Source: an uncultured Solobacterium sp.
GTDB lineage: Bacteria; Bacillota_I; Bacilli_A; Erysipelotrichales; Erysipelotrichaceae
Reading direction: 5' to 3'
Length of the DNA stretch: 17,815 nt
Assembly (NCBI GenBank): GCA_905194705.1
Contig: CAJJTI010000026.1
Coordinates: 1-17,815, forward strand
The translations under genes were made by a program, and so were the position numbers. Under the pieces are notes generated by a model. It saw only the letters and a list, made by a program, of their open reading frames with translations, was not told where the DNA came from and made no database searches. This document shows, piece after piece, positions 1 to 8,562 of this stretch; position 1 is the stretch's first letter, and each line of letters begins with the position of its first letter.

Positions 1-28
1 TAGATTTTTCTTTCTTGTTTTTTTACGT

Positions 29-1762
29 TTAATCACCTACTTTCCGAGAAGACTCAATTGGTACATCAATCATAAATGTAGTGCCTACACCAGGCTCTCC
101 ATTTACTTTTATGCGCAAGTTTTTTCCATATAAAAACTCAAGTCGTTCACATACATTAACAAGTGCAATTGAATGTACAGAATTATCATTGGTACTTGCC
201 ATATAATTGCTACCTTTTTCAATTCTAGCTGCCATTTCTTCATCAATACCTACACCATCATCAGAAATCACAATACAAAGCTTATCTTCTTTTTTATGAA
301 TAGATACTGTAACTGTTCCATCTGTACTTTTTGGCACAATACCATGGAATATTGAATTTTCTACAATTGGCTGTAATATATTTTTCGCTATACGATATGA
401 ATATAAATCATCATCAATATCAATGACTAAATGAATCTTATCTTTATAACGATAATTTTGAATTGTTACATATGCTTTAATTACATTAATTTCTGTTTCT
501 ATCGTGTCATACAGTAAATCTTTATGAATACTCATTCCATCCTGCAGTATTAAAATAAGTGCTTTCACCATTTCAATAACATCGTTATTTCCCTGTTTTC
601 TCGCCAAAACAATGACTGAATTTAAAGTATTATAAATAAAATGCGGATGAATCTTGCTAATCATCATATCAAATTTCAATTTCTTCTTAATCTTTTCATC
701 TTCAATAGATTCCTGTAATAATTGATTGATATTTAAAACCATGTGATTAAAGTTATCACCTAATAACTCAAATTCATCACCACTATGTATATCTACCTGC
801 GTATTTAAATCACCACCAGCAAATTGAGCAATTCCTCTAGTTAATACATCAACCGGTCTCATTGCCTGAGTAATCATATGCACGCAAATATAAATAAAAA
901 TGATTGTTACAATTAAAGAAGTGCAAACAAAAAGTAATAATATACGATTAAAATTAGCAAATAAAGAATCGTTTGTTATAAATGAACTAACACAAAAACG
1001 ACCATCACCTACTAATGTTGCAAGTACATATCCATTATCATATTTCTCTTGAAAATTTTCTTCATAATTCAAGTACTCTGGCCAGGTATCATCAAGAGAC
1101 AATAATTTATTATTCATATATAAGGCAATGTCTTCTCCACTGGAGTTTGTCTGCCACAACCAGTTATCTAAACGTTGTAAATCAATATTAATAAGTAAAG
1201 TCGCTAACTTTTTATTTGGATTATTTGTTTCAATAATATCTTTACGATAACTGATTAAATTTAATGTTTTATTGCCAAATTGAATATCGTAAACATCACT
1301 AAAACCAGTATGACCATTTCTATACCAGTCTTCTTTTAAAAGGTTGTCATAGGTTTTATCAACAGGATATAAATTCCACAATGATTTATTATCCACTACA
1401 AGAACGCTGCTATGAATAATATCAAGACTGCTGGTTAAACGTGTCATTGCTTTTGTCGCATTATAAGTTGAAGCATAGTCATCTCTGTTATTACAATAAT
1501 TGATGATTGCTCCATCAGTAATAATATTTTTGCCTATCGTATCAATCTCATGCGTTAAATTTTCTATCTGTAAAGCATTTTGTTCCAAAACTTGTCTACT
1601 ACGTATTAAATTTTGTTCTAACAGCAAGCCGTTCAAATATTGATACATTACAACAGTTGTCACAGAACTAATTGCAATCATCAATATACTGATAGTAATC
1701 GCAAGACGATAAGATATATGCCGAGAAATTTGTTCTTTTATTTTTTGTATATTTTGCATCAT
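29..1762 (-). CDS. YesM-type sensor histidine kinase
   Basis: Membrane sensor kinase of a two-component system, 577 aa. A first membrane segment lies at about residues 19-40, a roughly 230-residue extracytoplasmic sensor region follows, and a second segment is at about 273-296. Next come a HAMP-like linker (about 297-350), the His_kinase box IHPHFIYNTLNS (371-382; H374 is the expected phospho-histidine) and an ATPase domain with LQPIVENS and DDGVGID. The usual GIGL motif reads SIAL, a mild deviation. The ATG overlaps the TGA of the upstream response regulator (ATGA), so the pair is translationally coupled. A second ATG follows directly, so the start is uncertain by one codon. Kinases of this family usually sense carbohydrates and control transporters; the target genes may lie past the left edge. 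The ligand cannot be read from the sequence. Confidence 0.93.
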   Translation of the reverse strand: MMQNIQKIKEQISRHISYRLAITISILMIAISSVTTVVMYQYLNGLLLEQNLIRSRQVLEQNALQIENLTHEIDTIGKNIITDGAIINYCNNRDDYASTYNATKAMTRLTSSLDIIHSSVLVVDNKSLWNLYPVDKTYDNLLKEDWYRNGHTGFSDVYDIQFGNKTLNLISYRKDIIETNNPNKKLATLLINIDLQRLDNWLWQTNSSGEDIALYMNNKLLSLDDTWPEYLNYEENFQEKYDNGYVLATLVGDGRFCVSSFITNDSLFANFNRILLLFVCTSLIVTIIFIYICVHMITQAMRPVDVLTRGIAQFAGGDLNTQVDIHSGDEFELLGDNFNHMVLNINQLLQESIEDEKIKKKLKFDMMISKIHPHFIYNTLNSVIVLARKQGNNDVIEMVKALILILQDGMSIHKDLLYDTIETEINVIKAYVTIQNYRYKDKIHLVIDIDDDLYSYRIAKNILQPIVENSIFHGIVPKSTDGTVTVSIHKKEDKLCIVISDDGVGIDEEMAARIEKGSNYMASTNDNSVHSIALVNVCERLEFLYGKNLRIKVNGEPGVGTTFMIDVPIESSRKVGD

Positions 1763-3252
1763 TTGAGTAATTCTTTACTAACATCCTTTGGATATATCTT
1801 AAACTTTTTATAGAAAACAATGGAGAAATACTGACTTGTATTAAACCCACATTTTGTCGCTATTTCATATACCTTATCATTACTTGTCTTCAAAAGAAAC
1901 ATCGCTTTATCTAAGCGGATATCTAATAGTAATGTAGATAAAGAACTGCCACATTCTTTTTTTACCAGCCGAGATAAATAGTCTTTATTCATTCCCATAT
2001 CTTCACAAAGCAAATCAAGCACATTATCTTTATCCATATTTTCATTTAAATACTGCATAACATAACTTGTCTTGCGGGAATATCCTTGGGCATTATTTAA
2101 AATATCTAACCATGATGCAACAAATTCTTTAAAATCTTTGAAATTAGTAATTGATTGCCACTTTTCAAAATCATCTTGATTTTCTTCGTGTATAAAACCA
2201 AGCATTTTATGCATAGTTTGTAATAATTTCTGAATGGTAATATTACATACTTCTAAACTTGGTGTATTTGTCTCTAACCAATTCATATATTTTTTTGTAA
2301 TTTCGATACAATCACGTATTGTTTCAATGCGAATAATCTGTTCATACCAGTCATCATTTAAGGCATTTGTATTCATTGTAATCTCTCGCAAATTAACAAT
2401 ATTACTGTTTGTATAAAATAATTTAGATAATACTTTATTATATTTATCAATTGTCTTTTTTAAAAATTCTGTTGTATGAATGACATCACTGACCACAAAA
2501 GAATATACATGATTACTTTGCATATATTTTTGTATTTCATATATAAATTCAAAAGGAAGGTAACGGTTATTATCATCTGTTTCTAACCCAACTGTCCATT
2601 CGTTAATATTTGTCTCAAGTATATAAAAAGGATACTTATGTTTTAAATTTAAAACATCCTGATCATTTAATAGTTTAAGCATTAAGTCATGCTCATAATC
2701 CTGCTGGAACCATTGTTTCAAGTTGTAACGTGGTAAGATTTTTATTAAAACTAAGCCATTTTCTGTTTTTGCAAAATGAAAGATAGATGCAAGCAGTTCA
2801 TCATTTGTACTATTTAAAGCATTAGTAAAAAGCAAGTTATCTTCACTAATCAGCATGTGACTTGTTTGATTGATTTTCTGTTTTACTTCATTTAAATTTT
2901 TCAGAAGAATTTCATCTGTTAATTCATGCTTCAACAAATAATTATGTACACCTAAACTGATAGCTTCTCTTGCATAATCAAACTTGGAAAATGAAGTTAA
3001 CAATATCGTTTCTATGGACGAATAAAGACTGTTTAGCTTCTTGATAAAAGCTAAACCACTCAGCTGTGGCATCTCTATGTCCGCAATAACAATATCAATA
3101 TGGTGTTTCTTTATATAATCTAGTGCCTGGTTACCATTATAGACACTGGCAACCACTTTAAATCCATTAGCTTCCCAGTCAATTATTGTCGCAAGATCAT
3201 CTAGAATTAACAAGTCATCATCGACTAATAATACTTCCAATAATCTTTCCAT
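1759..3252 (-). CDS. YesN-type response regulator, receiver plus AraC-family HTH
   Basis: DNA-binding response regulator, 497 aa. The N-terminal receiver (about 1-120) carries the acidic cluster D11-D13, phospho-acceptor D58 in IADIEMP, T86 and the conserved lysine K108. A long middle region (about 130-390) has no motif I recognise, which is usual for the YesN class. The C-terminal 100 residues are an AraC-type double helix-turn-helix (for example YLSRLVKKE and IATKCGFNTSQYFSIVFYKK). A ribosome site (AGGA) lies 5 nt before the ATG. It is first in a two-gene operon with the sensor kinase. AraC-type regulators of this class normally activate sugar-uptake or glycosidase genes; whether the amino-sugar operons in this window are targets is unknown. 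Confidence 0.93.
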   Translation of the reverse strand: MERLLEVLLVDDDLLILDDLATIIDWEANGFKVVASVYNGNQALDYIKKHHIDIVIADIEMPQLSGLAFIKKLNSLYSSIETILLTSFSKFDYAREAISLGVHNYLLKHELTDEILLKNLNEVKQKINQTSHMLISEDNLLFTNALNSTNDELLASIFHFAKTENGLVLIKILPRYNLKQWFQQDYEHDLMLKLLNDQDVLNLKHKYPFYILETNINEWTVGLETDDNNRYLPFEFIYEIQKYMQSNHVYSFVVSDVIHTTEFLKKTIDKYNKVLSKLFYTNSNIVNLREITMNTNALNDDWYEQIIRIETIRDCIEITKKYMNWLETNTPSLEVCNITIQKLLQTMHKMLGFIHEENQDDFEKWQSITNFKDFKEFVASWLDILNNAQGYSRKTSYVMQYLNENMDKDNVLDLLCEDMGMNKDYLSRLVKKECGSSLSTLLLDIRLDKAMFLLKTSNDKVYEIATKCGFNTSQYFSIVFYKKFKIYPKDVSKELLK

Positions 3253-3271
3253 TATTTCCTGTCCTTTTTAT

Positions 3272-3301
3272 ATTTTAGCAATGAAAACACCCTTTTTTCA
3301 A
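3272..3301 (-). promoter_or_regulatory. Putative promoter of the two-component operon
   Basis: On the minus strand, TTGAAA (-35, 3296-3301), an 18-nt spacer and TAAAAT (-10, 3272-3277), preceded by TGC (3278-3280) as an extended -10. It gives a short leader ending at the AGGA ribosome site of the response regulator. Seen by eye only. Confidence 0.55.
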
Positions 3302-3343
3302 CGCATATGTACATGCCACTTTAACAACATTATCATCTCTGAA

Positions 3344-3371
3344 TTGAAAAGTTAGATTCGCATGATACAAT
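3344..3371 (+). promoter_or_regulatory. Putative promoter giving a leaderless transcript
   Basis: TTGAAA (3344-3349), a 16-nt spacer and TACAAT (3366-3371) with an extended TGA (3363-3365). The expected transcription start, seven bases after the hexamer, is position 3378, which is the A of the downstream ATG. No Shine-Dalgarno sequence precedes that ATG, which fits a leaderless mRNA. Confidence 0.5.
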
Positions 3372-3377
3372 TAAAAC

Positions 3378-4040
3378 ATGAAAAAATTAGCAAAAAATAA
3401 AATTATACTTCTAGTGATTTTCGCAATTTTATGTGTAATTCGCTATATTAACAGTCAAACATTATTATTTGTAAATCCATCAAAAAAAGCACCAGAAGGT
3501 TACTTGTCTATTGGTGATTATGTTCTCATTGATAGTGGCACAAAAAATGTAGCTCAGAAAATTAACTCTTTCAATTATGACCATATATCCACTTCATATG
3601 ATTACAATGAAGATTTAGAGACAACAAAAGGAATCAGCACTAAATCAAGCTGGGAAGATTTCGTTAAAGCATATGGACCTTATAAAGCCAGTTATATTTC
3701 TTATCATCTTCCTTATGATAATCCATATGATGAAGAAAGAGATTATGATTATAATACTGTTAGATGGTTAACTATAGACGAATTCAATCAAGAATATATC
3801 GAATCAGGTCGTGTGTCTATTGAAGAATATAACATATATGTAAATTTTGATTCTGTGATAAAGCATAGTAAAGTATATTACACTGCAAACGAAATATATA
3901 ACGCTGACGATTATGGTTTCAAATTATGTATGATTCATGATTTCTCTTTATCGTTCTCTTATATTTGTCCTGACGATTATATGAACGAAAGTCATTCTGG
4001 ACATTTTGAATACATTTCTTCATCTTGTTACTCATACTAA
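3378..4040 (+). CDS. Hypothetical membrane-anchored or secreted protein
   Basis: 220 aa with no family I recognise. A basic N-terminus (MKKLAKNK) and a hydrophobic segment at about residues 9-25 look like a signal anchor. There is no good lipobox, because the cysteine is preceded by Ala-Ile-Leu. The remainder is polar, acidic and unusually rich in tyrosine and serine, as expected for an exported domain, with a short second hydrophobic patch near the C-terminus. It stands alone between two minus-strand units, with its own promoter and a strong terminator. No ribosome site is visible upstream of the ATG, and the predicted transcript start coincides with the start codon. It diverges from the two-component operon, so a link to that sensor is possible but not shown. 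Confidence 0.75.
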   Translation: MKKLAKNKIILLVIFAILCVIRYINSQTLLFVNPSKKAPEGYLSIGDYVLIDSGTKNVAQKINSFNYDHISTSYDYNEDLETTKGISTKSSWEDFVKAYGPYKASYISYHLPYDNPYDEERDYDYNTVRWLTIDEFNQEYIESGRVSIEEYNIYVNFDSVIKHSKVYYTANEIYNADDYGFKLCMIHDFSLSFSYICPDDYMNESHSGHFEYISSSCYSY

Positions 4041-4067
4041 AAAGCAGTTCAACTCGAGCTGCTTTTT
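4039..4067. terminator. Bidirectional rho-independent terminator
   Basis: A 12-bp stem (arms 4039-4050 and 4056-4067, one G-U pair) with a 5-nt loop. Each arm ends in a run of five A or T, so it can end the plus-strand hypothetical gene and the convergent minus-strand operon whose last stop codon is at 4084. Confidence 0.85.
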
Positions 4068-4083
4068 ATGTACCTATTATTTT

Positions 4084-4818
4084 TTACCAGCCATATTTTT
4101 GATAATGTGGTTGAAGTTCATTTAAATTGTAATCATTTCCACCAGGGAAGTTAGCACTCTTTAGAATACCAGGTGTTTTACCTCTCTTCATTAGTTCATC
4201 TACGGCAACACTTGTAATACTCCAAAGTAGATAATCACTTGCAATACCACTTGCTGCAGCATATGGTGCTTCAATACCTTCAACTGTCATCATTCCTTCA
4301 GCACTAGGTGCACAGTTATCGATTGCCAAATCAACAATTTCATGTAGCTTTTTACCAGAAGAATGTACTGGATCAACAGATTTAGCATATTCAAGTGAAG
4401 TAAAGGCAATAACTTTGATACCCATTTTCTTCGCTTCTACAGCTAAATCAACAACGGCTTTAGTTCTACCGGAAACTGATCCTACAAATAATACATCGCC
4501 CGGACGCATTGAACTTGCCTTTAATGCATAAGCTGCTAGACCTTCCATATTTGTATCTAAATCACTGCGGTCTCTTTGTCTTGCATTATTTTCTGTAATG
4601 TCCAATTTCCAAGCAAATTTACGATAGAATGTAGGTCCTCCACCACGGTTAATTAAATCCATTTCGATTGCATGGCAAATACCTGAAAGATAAATATTTC
4701 CACCTTGTTCAATTGAATCAGCAATCATTGTACCTGCTTTAATTACATTTTCTCTTTGTGTGTCTCTTGCCTTGTGTAATAATTCTTCTACTCTTTTTTG
4801 GTAATCATCCAGTAACAT
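4084..4818 (-). CDS. SIS-domain sugar-phosphate binding protein (copy 1)
   Basis: 244 aa, a SIS-fold protein of the COG4821/UPF0309-like type, which binds phosphosugars; no reaction is assigned. It is clearly paralogous to the protein at 11824-12546. Shared blocks are the nucleotide-binding-like stretch near residue 42, the sugar-phosphate loop GSVSGRT (ITSNSGRN in the paralog), HSSGKKLHEIVD (HPSGKRLFECVD) and the C-terminal block with SANFPGGND (SQNVDGFDND). The glycine-rich GTGHS of copy 2 reads SGICHA here, so the substrate or activity has probably diverged. It is the last gene of the PTS-murQ operon, 8 nt after the serine hydrolase, with ribosome site AGGAG 5 nt before the ATG. Operon context suggests an amino-sugar phosphate or muropeptide substrate; that is inference. 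Confidence 0.85.
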   Translation of the reverse strand: MLLDDYQKRVEELLHKARDTQRENVIKAGTMIADSIEQGGNIYLSGICHAIEMDLINRGGGPTFYRKFAWKLDITENNARQRDRSDLDTNMEGLAAYALKASSMRPGDVLFVGSVSGRTKAVVDLAVEAKKMGIKVIAFTSLEYAKSVDPVHSSGKKLHEIVDLAIDNCAPSAEGMMTVEGIEAPYAAASGIASDYLLWSITSVAVDELMKRGKTPGILKSANFPGGNDYNLNELQPHYQKYGW

Positions 4819-4826
4819 TTTTTCTC

Positions 4827-5861
4827 CTATCTATACTCACTGAGTATTACATTATGAACTCTATTACGAATAGAAATTGTATGTGGATTACCACGATGAG
4901 GATGTACTGCATTAATTAATAGAACTATGCCACAACCTCTTTCAAAATCTACATAGATACTTGTTCCTGTAAAGCCAGTGTGGTAGAGACATTTAGATGA
5001 ATAATAATCTCCATCACTTGCATCATTGTCATTTGCAATCCATCCAAGAGTTCTAATACTTGACTTGTTTTCTGTGCGATATGTTTTCAATAAATTAATA
5101 GATGCTGGACTTAATACATTTTCACCATCTCTTAATAGCATTTGTACAAATCTAGAAATATCTTCTACTGTTGAAAATAAGCCAGCATTACCCGATACCC
5201 CACCCATGCGGAATGCTTTACCATCATGAGCTTCGCCAATGATAGCACCACCTCTATCTTCTTGTATTTCTTCAGTTACACATAAATCTGCAAATCCTTT
5301 TTCTTTTGGATTAAACATTGTATGTGTCATATTTAGTGGTTTAAAAATAACTTCATTAGCATATTCTTCAAGATTTCCTTTATAATGTTCAATAATTTTA
5401 CCTAAAACAATAAATCCAAAATCTGAATATTGTAAATCACTACCTGTTTTGTAAGCTAAAGGTATTGAATTGATAAATTCATACATTTCATCTTTATTTG
5501 TACATTTGCGATAATTCTTATCATCAGGAATCATTCCTGAAGTATGTGTCAACAAATGAAGAATCGTAATTTCATCAAATGCAAAATCAGGTAAAATATC
5601 TATTACTTTCGTTTTTAAGCTGAAGTATCCTTCCTCAATCAAACGTAAAACAAGTGTTGTTGTACATACTACCTTTGTACAACTTGCCATGTCATACATT
5701 GTGCCTTGTTCAAGTTTAATCTTTTCTGGTTCTATCTGCTTATAGCCAACAAAATCAGTAATAAAACCATCTTTTGTGACATATGCAAAAGACGCTCCTG
5801 GTATTTCACCATTTTTGACACTAGTCTCTAATAACTCTTTTGCTCGATTTAAACTAACCAT
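4827..5861 (-). CDS. Beta-lactamase-fold serine hydrolase, AmiE/YbbE-like
   Basis: 344 aa, peptidase S12/class C beta-lactamase family. Visible motifs are the catalytic SCTK (S60, K63), YSD at 145-147 in place of the usual Y-x-N, HTSG (106-109), the block MGGVSGNAGLFST (219-231) and HTGFTG (294-299) as the KTG-box equivalent. The N-terminus (MVSLNRAKEL) is polar with no signal peptide, so the enzyme should be cytoplasmic, unlike penicillin-binding proteins. In Bacillus subtilis a relative, AmiE (YbbE), is encoded with murQ and cleaves the lactyl-peptide amide of muropeptides. By context this protein may do the same on imported, phosphorylated MurNAc-peptide. It sits 8 nt after murQ with ribosome site GAGG. 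An esterase or D-peptidase role is the main alternative. Confidence 0.85.
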   Translation of the reverse strand: MVSLNRAKELLETSVKNGEIPGASFAYVTKDGFITDFVGYKQIEPEKIKLEQGTMYDMASCTKVVCTTTLVLRLIEEGYFSLKTKVIDILPDFAFDEITILHLLTHTSGMIPDDKNYRKCTNKDEMYEFINSIPLAYKTGSDLQYSDFGFIVLGKIIEHYKGNLEEYANEVIFKPLNMTHTMFNPKEKGFADLCVTEEIQEDRGGAIIGEAHDGKAFRMGGVSGNAGLFSTVEDISRFVQMLLRDGENVLSPASINLLKTYRTENKSSIRTLGWIANDNDASDGDYYSSKCLYHTGFTGTSIYVDFERGCGIVLLINAVHPHRGNPHTISIRNRVHNVILSEYR

Positions 5862-5869
5862 TTCTGCCT

Positions 5870-6757
5870 CTAATCTAACGCTTTACGAACATAACCATCA
5901 GCTTTTTCTAGACGAGCTTCTGCTTCTTCTTTAGTAATGTTTTCTAGAATCATTACGATTGCCACTTTCATATTATTATGTGAATCAGTTAATGCTTTTT
6001 CAGCAACTTCTCTTTCACATCCCGTAGCCATCATTGTAATTCTTCTCGCTCTTTCTTCTAGCTTTAAGTTCGTTGGCTTCATATCTACCATTAAATTCTT
6101 ATATACTTTACCAATACCAACCATTGTGGCTGTTGATAACATATTGCAAATTAATTTTTGACATGTTCCTGATTTTAATCTTGTTGATCCTGTTAGAATT
6201 TCTGGTCCTGCATTTACTTCAATTGCAACATCTGCATGTTTGGAAATTTCTGCACCAGTATTGCAGGCAACAGAAACAGTTGATGCTCCAATACTATGAG
6301 CATAATCCAAACCGCCAATAACATATGGCGTTCTACCACTAGCCGCAATACCAATTACAGTATCATCTTTTGTCAGATTGATCTTTTTCAAATCTTCTAC
6401 AGCTAATTCTTTAGAATCTTCTGCTCCTTCAACGGCTTTAATAAATGCACCTTCTCCACCGGCAATTAAGCCAATAACATTTTCACTGGAGAAAGTAGGA
6501 ACACATTCTACTGCATCCATTAAACCCATTCTTCCTGAAGTACCTGCTCCGATATAAATCATACGAGCATTTTTACGAAGAGAAGCTTTTGTTAGTTCTA
6601 CCGCTTCAGCAATTTGGCCAATAGCTAGCTTAACAGCTTTAGCTGGGTTCGTATCTTCTTCATTCATAACAGTTAATAACTCAACTGTACTCATTTCATC
6701 CAGGTTCATAGTTTTCTCATTTCTAGCTTCTGTATTTAAATGACTAATATCTACCAT
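5870..6757 (-). CDS. murQ: N-acetylmuramic acid 6-phosphate etherase
   Basis: 295 aa, normal length for MurQ. It cleaves the lactyl ether of MurNAc-6-phosphate, giving GlcNAc-6-phosphate and D-lactate in the cytoplasm. Visible signatures are GAGTSGRMG (71-79), the catalytic-acid region DAVECVPTF (81-89, E84), AVEGAED (108-114), IAASGRTPYV, GPEILTGSTRLKSGT, and a C-terminal UBA-like segment (ATGCEREVAEKAL). The ribosome site AAAGGA lies 7 nt before the ATG. It follows the PTS genes but is separated from them by a strong hairpin terminator, so its level is probably set by read-through. No MurP-type PTS or MurR regulator accompanies it here; the neighbouring transporter is of the mannose family. 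Confidence 0.95.
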   Translation of the reverse strand: MVDISHLNTEARNEKTMNLDEMSTVELLTVMNEEDTNPAKAVKLAIGQIAEAVELTKASLRKNARMIYIGAGTSGRMGLMDAVECVPTFSSENVIGLIAGGEGAFIKAVEGAEDSKELAVEDLKKINLTKDDTVIGIAASGRTPYVIGGLDYAHSIGASTVSVACNTGAEISKHADVAIEVNAGPEILTGSTRLKSGTCQKLICNMLSTATMVGIGKVYKNLMVDMKPTNLKLEERARRITMMATGCEREVAEKALTDSHNNMKVAIVMILENITKEEAEARLEKADGYVRKALD

Positions 6758-6775
6758 TTTATTTTCCTTTCTCTG

Positions 6776-6804
6776 TTAAAAAAGCGGAGCACTAGCTCCG
6801 CTTT
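6776..6804 (-). terminator. Internal rho-independent terminator between PTS IIB and murQ
   Basis: A perfect 10-bp GC-rich stem (6781-6790 with 6795-6804) and a 4-nt loop; on the minus strand it runs into six T residues (6778-6783). It lies between the IIB stop (6815) and the murQ ribosome site. No promoter was found in the 57-bp gap, so partial read-through is the likely way murQ and the genes after it are expressed. Confidence 0.88.
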
Positions 6805-6814
6805 CAGTTAAATC

Positions 6815-7300
6815 TTATAGACCTGCACTCTTTAGCATGCTTAAGAAGTCTCTAGAATCCAAAGTTGGGATTAGTTGACTTGTTAGCTTACCACCGTTAA
6901 GTTCTGCGATTTCACGATATACCGCAGCATCTTCAGCAGTAGCAGCGATTGATTTATCAACCATAACATACTTTGTTCCAGCAATAGGAGCAGCGTTACC
7001 AACGTTAACAGTTTTAACACCAACACCACTCTTCATAACTGCTAAAGCATCAGCAGGGAACTTACAAATGACAAATAGTGTGTCATCTTGATGTTCCGTA
7101 GCATAGGCAATTGTATCAGCAACACTTAACACTAGTACTTTTTTACCAGGTGCTGCCATTGGTAATGCCATTTGCTGAATTGGATCAGCCGCAACTTTAT
7201 CGTTGCAGACAATAATTTCTTTGGCACCAATATGTGCCATCCAGGTAACTGCTACCTGACCGTGAATTAGACGGTTATCAATTCTTAGATGGACAATCAT
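6815..7300 (-). CDS. PTS mannose-family EIIB component
   Basis: 161 aa, the cytoplasmic phosphocarrier of a mannose/fructose/sorbose-family phosphotransferase system. The N-terminus has the hallmark RIDNRLIHGQV (6-16), and H13 is the expected phospho-histidine that receives phosphate from IIA and passes it to the sugar. The stretch IIVCNDKVAADPIQQ and the length also match the family. The gene starts 1 nt after the IIA stop, with ribosome site GGAGG inside the end of the IIA gene, so the two are co-translated. Having IIA and IIB as separate proteins resembles the Bacillus Lev system rather than the fused E. coli ManX. Sugar specificity is not readable; the neighbours point to an amino sugar. 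Confidence 0.95.
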   Translation of the reverse strand: MIVHLRIDNRLIHGQVAVTWMAHIGAKEIIVCNDKVAADPIQQMALPMAAPGKKVLVLSVADTIAYATEHQDDTLFVICKFPADALAVMKSGVGVKTVNVGNAAPIAGTKYVMVDKSIAATAEDAAVYREIAELNGGKLTSQLIPTLDSRDFLSMLKSAGL

Positions 7301-7301
7301 T

Positions 7302-7715
7302 TTATTTTCCTCCGTTCATCAACGCGTTAATATTTACAATACCAGTTCTACCAGTTTCTTGAAGTTGTTCTACAAGTTCTTTAGATACTTTTGTACCTTC
7401 TGCAAGTCTTGTGCCAAGTAGTTCTAGCATCATAGTCATATTTGCACCAGTGATAACTTGAACATCATCACCTAAGACATACATTGATCTATTGGCTGGA
7501 GTACCACCCATAAGATCGGCAAAAATAATTACGCCATCTCCAGTATTTACCCTTGCAACTGCATCCTTCAACTTCACATCAAAGTCTTCTGGATTATCGC
7601 TGGACATAAAGCACAATGCTTCTACACCAGGTAAGTCATCGCCAAAGAACATATGAGCTGCATCAAGCATGCCTTCAGCCATCTTACCGTGACTAATTGC
7701 TAATACACCTATCAT
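7302..7715 (-). CDS. PTS mannose-family EIIA component
   Basis: 137 aa from the chosen ATG. It accepts phosphate from HPr and passes it to IIB. The active-site histidine is H9 in VLAISHGKMAEG. An in-frame ATG ten codons upstream (7745) would add residues unlike any EIIA and overlap the IID gene; family alignment begins at MIGVLAISHG, so 7715 is preferred. The start is 5 nt after the IID stop and only a weak AGGA lies upstream, at a long distance of 14 nt, which suggests translational coupling to IID. Later blocks such as IIFADLMGGTPANRS and the C-terminal MMLELL region are typical of the family. Confidence 0.93.
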   Translation of the reverse strand: MIGVLAISHGKMAEGMLDAAHMFFGDDLPGVEALCFMSSDNPEDFDVKLKDAVARVNTGDGVIIFADLMGGTPANRSMYVLGDDVQVITGANMTMMLELLGTRLAEGTKVSKELVEQLQETGRTGIVNINALMNGGK

Positions 7716-7720
7716 GATAA

Positions 7721-8548
7721 CTACATGATTCCTAATGCACCGCAAACGAATGCGATTACAAATACGATTAAGATAGTCTTCATTGGGCTAACTTTCTTAA
7801 CTTTAATTAATGTATAGCATAGGTATGTTAATGCTAATGGAATTAAGTAAGGAAGCATTGCATCTAAACCCTTTTGAATTTGTAATGGAGATTCAACTAC
7901 TTCACCAGTTTGAGCGTTTGTAAATGTACGCATGATATCTTTAATTTGTAAACCGGATAGAATTGAAGGAATGAATCCACCAATAACAACTAGACCTAGA
8001 ATACTAGCACCAACTTGTAGAGCTTCGAAACTTCCTGTTCCAGAAACGTCAGCCATAATAGCTGTTCCCTTCTTGTAAGCATAGTTAGCTAGTGGCCAAC
8101 GAATAGAGAATAAGAATAAACTAGGAATTAAAGCAGTTACTAGAGCTAAGTAGTTTTGTTCTTGCGCTAGAGAAGCTGTAATAATTGAGAAAATAGGAGT
8201 AATGATAACTGCTTGGATAGTATCACCGATACCAGCAAGAGGTCCCATTAAAGCAACCTTTAAGCTATCACCAACTTCACCCTGGTAGTCTTCTTCAAGA
8301 GCCATGTCAGCACCGAAGATTAATGCACTTGAACCTGGGTGAGTGTTATAGAACATCATATGTCTTTCAAGGTTACGGCAACGTTCTTCGTTGTCATCAT
8401 ATAGTTCGTTCATTACAGGAACCATAGCATATGCATAACCTGCAGCTTGCATACGTTCATAGTTCCAGCACCATTGTAGTGCCCAGTTATGACGTTTAAT
8501 AGCTTTTTTCTTAGCGGCTTCGCTTAATTTAACATTTGTCTTTGCCAT
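7721..8548 (-). CDS. PTS mannose-family EIID membrane component
   Basis: 275 aa, one of the two membrane subunits of the sugar channel. Family hallmarks in order are WNYERMQAAGYAYAMVP (28-44), FYNTHPGSSALIFG (66-79) and MGPLAGIGDT (101-110), followed by hydrophobic segments over the C-terminal half and a short C-terminus in the membrane. It works with IIC to translocate the sugar while IIB phosphorylates it. The ribosome site AAGGGGG sits upstream of the ATG, 14 nt after the IIC gene. The usual FFNTHP reads FYNTHP, a conservative change. Confidence 0.95.
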   Translation of the reverse strand: MAKTNVKLSEAAKKKAIKRHNWALQWCWNYERMQAAGYAYAMVPVMNELYDDNEERCRNLERHMMFYNTHPGSSALIFGADMALEEDYQGEVGDSLKVALMGPLAGIGDTIQAVIITPIFSIITASLAQEQNYLALVTALIPSLFLFSIRWPLANYAYKKGTAIMADVSGTGSFEALQVGASILGLVVIGGFIPSILSGLQIKDIMRTFTNAQTGEVVESPLQIQKGLDAMLPYLIPLALTYLCYTLIKVKKVSPMKTILIVFVIAFVCGALGIM

Positions 8549-8562
8549 ATTCAGTTACCCCC

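Noticed and set aside
5026..5229. Plus-strand reading frames antisense to the serine hydrolase and murQ
   Set aside because: They overlap well-supported genes, have no ribosome sites and show no protein-like features.
7716..7745. Upstream ATG extension of the PTS IIA gene
   Set aside because: The extra ten residues overlap the IID coding region and are unlike the EIIA family, which starts at MIGVLAISHG.
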